Of a DNA stretch of 64,000 nucleotides, positions 60,534-64,000 are shown in pieces. The stretch comes from Palsa-892 sp035556215 (GTDB taxonomy: Bacteria > Pseudomonadota > Alphaproteobacteria > Rhizobiales > Xanthobacteraceae). The stretch spans positions 6,772-70,771 of the forward strand of contig DATMFI010000001.1 in assembly GCA_035556215.1 (NCBI GenBank), read 5' to 3'. Every line of letters starts with the position of its first letter. The stretch's first letter is position 1. The translations under genes were made by a program, and so were the position numbers. The notes below the pieces were generated by a model that was given only the letters and a program-made list of their open reading frames with translations, was not told the DNA's origin and ran no database searches.

Positions 60534-60746
60534 TCAGACGAACGGGTTGTTGTCGGCGACGCTGATCAGCCAGATCGCGGCCTTGAGGAGACCGACACGG
60601 TGCACGGCCGGTGTGCGAATCCACTTTTTCGTCAGGAGCAGCTTTGCCTTGCGATAAAGCGGGTTGAGCCGTTTGCCATCGAGGGGAATGTTCTGGAGGT
60701 GCTCGATCAACTCGGAACGCTGTTGCTCAATTTCATTGCGTCGCAT
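60534..60746 (-). CDS. Hypothetical small helical protein (70 aa)
   Basis: ATG 60746 starts a 70-residue protein: MRRNEIEQQRSELIEHLQNI, then PLDGKRLNPLYRKAKLLLTK, and a hydrophobic end (GLLKAAIWLISVADNNPFV). It looks gene-like by codon use and has a helical coiled-coil-like start. The family is not recognised and the ribosome-binding site is weak. Confidence 0.5.
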   Translation of the reverse strand: MRRNEIEQQRSELIEHLQNIPLDGKRLNPLYRKAKLLLTKKWIRTPAVHRVGLLKAAIWLISVADNNPFV

Positions 60747-60911
60747 AGGGCCAGCTCTCTCACGCTTGGCTTTCGAATGTGGGGCGCAGGTTATCGCGGT
60801 ACTTTTTCAATGCAATACTTTTGTCGATCACAAATCAATTATTTCATATATGGCAGGCATTGGTGGAATCGGCGCTGACGATGATACCATGGACGTTGCA
60901 AATGAACGGCG

Positions 60912-61754
60912 TCAGGGCCGCGCCGCTCGTCGCGCAATATAGAGTGCCAGCGCGGCTGCATTTGAAACATTGAGGCTCTTGATCTCGCCCGGCATGTCGA
61001 GGCGCGCGAGAAGGTCGCAGGTTTCGCGCGTGAGCTGGCGCAGACCCTTGCCCTCGGCGCCCATAATGAGCGCGAGCGGCGCTTTCAACTTGGCGTCGGA
61101 AAGATCCGTTTCACCCTCTTCGGCGAGCCCCACGAGCTGAAAGCCGCGGCCGCGAAGTTCCAGAAGCGCGCGCGCAAGATTTTGCACAAGCACCAGCGGC
61201 ACGTGTTCGAGGCCGCCGGAGGCGCTTTTGGCGAGCACACCGGTTGCCTCGGGGCTATGGCGTGCGGTGGTGACGATCGCATCGACCGCAAAAGCGGCCG
61301 CGCTGCGGACAATGGCGCCGAAATTATGCGGATCGGTGATCTGGTCGAGCACCAGCACAAGGCCGTTCGCGGGAATGTCAGCGATGTCCGGAACGGGCAG
61401 GGGCTCGGCTTCGATAAGGACGCCCTGGTGAACGGCATCGGGAGAAAGCTCGCGGTCGATGGCCTCAGGCCGGACGACTTCGGGCGTCACCTTCAGCTTG
61501 ATGCCGAATTCCTGCAGGCGCTTTTCGCCGTTTTGGGTGACGAGGATGCGGAGGATGCGGCGCTTGGGATTACGCAACGCCGCTTCGACGGCGTGCCAGC
61601 CGTAGATAATGGCGGGGCCGTCGCGGTCGCGCGGGGTGCTGCGGGCAGGGCCGCGCTTGAAAGGGCGTTTGCCGCCGCGCTCCCAGGGCTTTTTGTCCCC
61701 GGCTTTTCTGTCCCAGGGTTTTCTGCCGCCGCCGTGATTTTTTTGAGTCCGCAT
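60912..61754 (-). CDS. rlmB: 23S rRNA 2'-O-methyltransferase RlmB (SpoU/TrmH family)
   Basis: The 280-residue protein has a basic N-terminus (KPWDRKAGDKKPWERGGKRP), a short L30e-like RNA-binding domain (IIYGWHAVEAALRNPKRRIL) and the SPOUT core: DQITDPHNFGAIVRSAAAFA (motif 1), LIMGAEGKGLRQL (motif 2) and MPGEIKSLNVSNAAALALYI (motif 3). RlmB methylates Gm2251 of 23S rRNA. The order rlmB-tRNA-Tyr-tRNA-Gly is usual in Rhizobiales. Confidence 0.92.
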   Translation of the reverse strand: MRTQKNHGGGRKPWDRKAGDKKPWERGGKRPFKRGPARSTPRDRDGPAIIYGWHAVEAALRNPKRRILRILVTQNGEKRLQEFGIKLKVTPEVVRPEAIDRELSPDAVHQGVLIEAEPLPVPDIADIPANGLVLVLDQITDPHNFGAIVRSAAAFAVDAIVTTARHSPEATGVLAKSASGGLEHVPLVLVQNLARALLELRGRGFQLVGLAEEGETDLSDAKLKAPLALIMGAEGKGLRQLTRETCDLLARLDMPGEIKSLNVSNAAALALYIARRAARP

Positions 61755-61860
61755 AAGGGCTTCTAACCGTTCGCTCGCGCGATTGGAAATTCAGGCCATG
61801 ATTCAGGTTAGCGGCAAGAATCGCCTGACGCAGAATCGATTTTTCGGGCGGTAGGAGGGA

Positions 61861-61945
61861 TGGTGGGGGAGGTAGGACTCGAACCTACGAAGGCATAGCC
61901 AGCGGATTTACAGTCCGCCCCCTTTGCCGCTCGGGACACTCCCCC
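61861..61945 (-). tRNA. tRNA-Tyr (GUA)
   Basis: Minus strand: starts GGGGGAGTGTCCCGAGCGGC, anticodon arm CGGACTGTAAATCCG with anticodon GTA, long variable arm, ends CTCCCCC-A-CCA (CCA encoded at 61863-61861). Confidence 0.96.
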
Positions 61946-62073
61946 GGAAACTCTCCGGCCGTGGGCAGATGATAAACGCAAGAACCGCTGAAAAGGCTCG
62001 GAAATTTCGCGCCGGTTTATGCGGAGCGGCTCACTTTATGTCAACCCGGCTGCCGAAAAAGCCTGGCTGAAAA

Positions 62074-62109
62074 CCCGGCTCGATAACCGGCTTGATAGCC
62101 GACCCGATA
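62074..62109. repeat. Three 12-bp imperfect repeats in the tRNA-Tyr/tRNA-Gly gap
   Basis: CCCGGCTCGATA, ACCGGCTTGATA and GCCGACCCGATA lie in tandem (62074-62085, 62086-62097, 62098-62109). No open frame with a start explains them. Confidence 0.6.
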
Positions 62110-62154
62110 ACGACTTGGCGAACAGCCCGGCTACCCCTAAAAGACCGGCAAATC

Positions 62155-62228
62155 GCGGGTGTAGCTCAATGGTAGAGCAACAGCCTTCCAAGCTGAAGAC
62201 GAGGGTTCGATTCCCTTCACCCGCTCCA
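62155..62228 (+). tRNA. tRNA-Gly (UCC)
   Basis: Acceptor GCGGGTG (62155-62161) pairs with CACCCGC (62218-62224); discriminator T, encoded CCA (62226-62228). The anticodon arm CAGCCTTCCAAGCTG gives anticodon TCC. T-loop GGTTCGATTCC is present. Confidence 0.97.
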
Positions 62229-62274
62229 GAAATTCATTACTGCGATAAATGGCAGAAGCTGGAGCGCTTGTGTT

Positions 62275-63003
62275 TTGACACAAAGTTTCGATCTGGCAGT
62301 TTTCTGGAGAGGCGAAGATATCAGTATTCCGGAATGTCTGGTGCGTTCGGCGCGCCGGGTTTTCGGGCCTGAACTCGATATCTATCAGCTTACGGACGAT
62401 ACGACTCCGGCAATACCGATGGTGACTCGATGCGATCGGAGCCATCTGGATCGTCATATTATGGTTGCGCGGCTCGAGGCTTGCGCCCGCCTGAAGCTAA
62501 AGCGTCCGACACTGTTTCTGGATGCGGACATGCTTATCCTTGAAAAATTTGAGCTTCCCGCCGTGCCGGCCGACGAAGTGCTGGTAACGAAACGGCAGCA
62601 GGATTTTCCCATTAATGCAGACTATCCGGAGTACTATCCTGAATTCGCGGGCAAAATGATTTCGGAAGTGATGCCTTTTGTTTTCTCGTTCGTCGTAACC
62701 GGCAACGATGAGTTTTTTCAGTCTCTATTATCGAATTTGCGTTCGCTCCCGGAGAGATTTCATCGCTGGTACGGCGATCAGGTTTCCCTGAAGCAGGAAT
62801 ATGAAAAGCAGAAATTCAAGTTCGGGATATTGCCCGAGGAAAAATTTAATTTTCCAGTGCGGCGCGGTCTGCGAGCCGGGGAAGTGATCGAGCTGATCGA
62901 GAAAATCGGCGTCAAAATTCTTCACTTCAAGGGGCCCGGCTCGAAGCACGGGCAGTCGGAAACAGCGGATGTTCTTTCACAAATCCGCCTTGAGCGGAAT
63001 TAG
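62275..63003 (+). CDS. Glycosyltransferase-like protein (DxD motif), probable acquired gene
   Basis: The 242-residue frame starts with TTG at 62275, 46 bases after tRNA-Gly, with GGAG 10 bases upstream. It contains RPTLFLDADMLILEKFELPA, whose DxD is the metal-binding motif of GT-A glycosyltransferases. Other parts (FGPELDIYQLTDDTTPAIPM, KFNFPVRRGLR, VKILHFKGPGSKHG) are compatible with a GT8-like sugar transferase, the last resembling the terminal His-x-x-G motif of that class. Codons are richer in A/T than the neighbours. With the next gene it interrupts the usual tRNA-Gly/tuf spacing. Confidence 0.65.
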   Translation: MTQSFDLAVFWRGEDISIPECLVRSARRVFGPELDIYQLTDDTTPAIPMVTRCDRSHLDRHIMVARLEACARLKLKRPTLFLDADMLILEKFELPAVPADEVLVTKRQQDFPINADYPEYYPEFAGKMISEVMPFVFSFVVTGNDEFFQSLLSNLRSLPERFHRWYGDQVSLKQEYEKQKFKFGILPEEKFNFPVRRGLRAGEVIELIEKIGVKILHFKGPGSKHGQSETADVLSQIRLERN

Positions 63004-63013
63004 GCGCCCCTCG

Positions 63014-63720
63014 TTATTGGGGAAGGATCTGTATTGTTCGAACCGGCACCAACAGTGCCGTGGTTGAAATGTCGCCCAGGTTGTTTTCGCGCAGCAAGTT
63101 CTTCTCGCATGGGTAAATGACGGCATGTCCGGGAAAAATTTGGTTTTCCCTGAACAGCATTAAATTTGCGACCCCTTTCTCGACCCCTCGAAGTCATCAA
63201 GGGCGATGACCGCATTTTCATGAACCAGACTGCGGATGTGCTGGATGTCCTCGCGTTGAACTCGCCCGTCCAGATGGACAAAATCAAATTGATGGGAGTC
63301 GCCGGATTCCGAAATTTGTTTCAGCATCGCCGTGCTCGAAGTTTTCTTGTACTGCACGATCTTGCTGCGTGTTGTCGCCGGCAAGTCGATGTCATTGCTG
63401 ACGTCGCAGGTGTGGATTTCGCACATTTCGCCGCGGTCATCTGCACCCATCGCGAGCGAGAGGGTCGATTTGCCGATGAACGTGCCGATCTCCAGAATTC
63501 TGGAGGGTCTGAAATAAAAGGCAGCCGAATATAACAGCCAGGCCGATGAGGATGAGATCGAGCCTGTGTTGTAATCCGCCTTCTTGCGAAGCTCGTCCAG
63601 AGCGTCAATTTTTCTGAAAAATTCAGCCTGAGCGTAATGCGCTTTAAAAGCGGTCGCGCTCAATATCTGTTGCCACGCGATCTCGCTCAACTGCCTGAAG
63701 GATATCTTGACGTTCTCCAT
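63014..63720 (-). pseudogene. Class I SAM-dependent methyltransferase, one-base frameshift
   Basis: The N-terminal frame (63720 to stop 63160) has SAM-binding elements FRPSRILEIGTFIGKSTLSL (motif I) and EIHTCDVSND, then DFVHLDGRVQREDIQ and VIALDDFEGSRKG. There the frame runs into TAA. In the -1 frame the sequence continues protein-like for 54 residues: VANLMLFRENQIFPGHAVIY and LVPVRTIQILPQ, to TAA 63014. This is the expected end of Methyltransf_24-type proteins. The shift point is AAAGGGG (63172-63178), so either one G was lost or ribosomes slip there. The gene is AT-richer than its neighbours. Confidence 0.75.
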
Positions 63721-63860
63721 TGCGAGACCCGTGTTGTCTGCCGCTATTTATCGCCGTTGGATATTACCTATTCCACCGCGATATCCCGATAAAAAAACTG
63801 GTGCATGTGCATTAAAAGCACTGTATTTACCCCGAAAATTTCAACCAGAGGGCATGGTGC
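63721..63860 (+). other. Upstream region of tuf
   Basis: The 140 bases before tuf hold the promoter region shared with the divergent methyltransferase gene. ATG 63861 has GAGGGC a few bases upstream. I see no separate gene or RNA here. Confidence 0.5.
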
Positions 63861-64000
63861 ATGGCCAAGGAAAAATTTGAGCGCAAGAAGCCGCACTGCA
63901 ACGTTGGAACGATCGGGCACGTTGACCACGGCAAGACGTCATTGACGGCTGCGATCACGAAGGTGCTGGCGGAGACGGGCGGTGCGACGTTCACGGCCTA
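63861..64000 (+). CDS. tuf: Elongation factor Tu, 5' part only
   Basis: The first 46 codons are visible: MAKEKFERKKPHCNVGTIGH continues VDHGKTSLTAAITKVLAETG. The GTP-binding P-loop GHVDHGKT is intact. EF-Tu delivers aminoacyl-tRNA to the ribosome. The window ends inside the gene. Usually tRNA-Trp, secE and nusG follow. Confidence 0.96.
   Translation, partial: MAKEKFERKKPHCNVGTIGHVDHGKTSLTAAITKVLAETGGATFTA

Noticed and set aside
60600..60973. Plus-strand open frames between the 70-aa gene and rlmB
   Set aside because: They overlap the antisense of the 70-aa frame and the rlmB end, in several frames at once, with no RBS.
63000..63287. Separate 95-codon minus-strand frame at the methyltransferase 3' end
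   Set aside because: It is the third frame over the same DNA; the protein-like continuation of the methyltransferase is in another frame (stop at 63014).
1..64000. CRISPR arrays, prophage genes, transposases or toxin-antitoxin pairs
   Set aside because: I looked for spaced direct repeats, transposase-like DDE frames, integrases and paired small genes and found none that hold up.

Overview
The window is a GC-rich chromosomal segment of an alphaproteobacterium. It most likely comes from Hyphomicrobiales (Rhizobiales), near Bradyrhizobium, Rhodopseudomonas or other Xanthobacteraceae-like genera. The evidence is gene content and order: rhomboid/CBS/patatin/hisI/folE/Fe-S scaffold/yidD/thrS, PAS_5 next to a PilZ protein, DUF3126, DUF1236, a bacterial transglutaminase-like cysteine peptidase, an Irr-type iron box, and rlmB/tRNA-Tyr/tRNA-Gly/tuf. 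Genes are dense on both strands. I saw no prophage, insertion sequence or CRISPR array.

1-7.2 kb holds a truncated ATP-grasp gene, a molybdopterin-binding protein, a Gly/Gln microprotein behind a leader hairpin, tRNA-Leu, a divergent NsrR unit with a DUF1971 cupin, arfB, a DUF47-Pit phosphate uptake pair, and several tiny membrane or basic proteins. 7.2-16.6 kb holds a copper ATPase divergent from CsoR across a clear operator, a flavoprotein monooxygenase with a zinc-finger protein, an alpha/beta hydrolase, cysE, a duplicated DUF3126 protein, a gamma carbonic anhydrase and a transglutaminase-like peptidase. 16.9-28 kb holds a double PilZ protein, a PAS_5 protein, a rhomboid protease, a CBS protein, a patatin, hisI, folE, an Fe-S scaffold, yidD, a Sel1-like membrane protein, a lone TAXI binding protein and thrS.

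28-36.8 kb holds a secreted proline-rich protein with a degenerate 16-bp repeat across its stop codon, a nitroreductase/flavin reductase/CitE-like lyase run, a MaoC protein, a lytic transglycosylase, DUF2336, an Hpt/response-regulator pair, nadK and cutA. 36.8-45.2 kb is a micronutrient and one-carbon region: a BtuB-like receptor under a cobalamin riboswitch, divergent from metF-metH (B12-dependent methionine synthase), then a cupredoxin-FTR1 iron uptake pair behind an Irr-like box. 45.2-54.2 kb holds an MBL hydrolase, a DUF1236 protein, a membrane spermidine-synthase-like protein, and a GntR-controlled ABC transporter plus tartrate-dehydrogenase-like operon with tandem operators.

54.4-57.2 kb is an Mla-type phospholipid transport operon (MlaE, MlaF, MlaD). 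57.3-64 kb holds tRNA-Thr, an acyl-CoA dehydrogenase-LysR pair, rlmB, tRNA-Tyr, tRNA-Gly, a two-gene AT-richer insert (glycosyltransferase-like gene and a frameshifted methyltransferase), and the start of tuf.

The observations I rate highest are the methyltransferase frameshift at a perfect X_XXY_YYZ slippery heptamer, the regulatory interval that couples B12 uptake to metF/metH, the Irr-like box before FTR1, the tandem GntR operators, and the 16-bp repeat array whose every early unit carries a stop codon.
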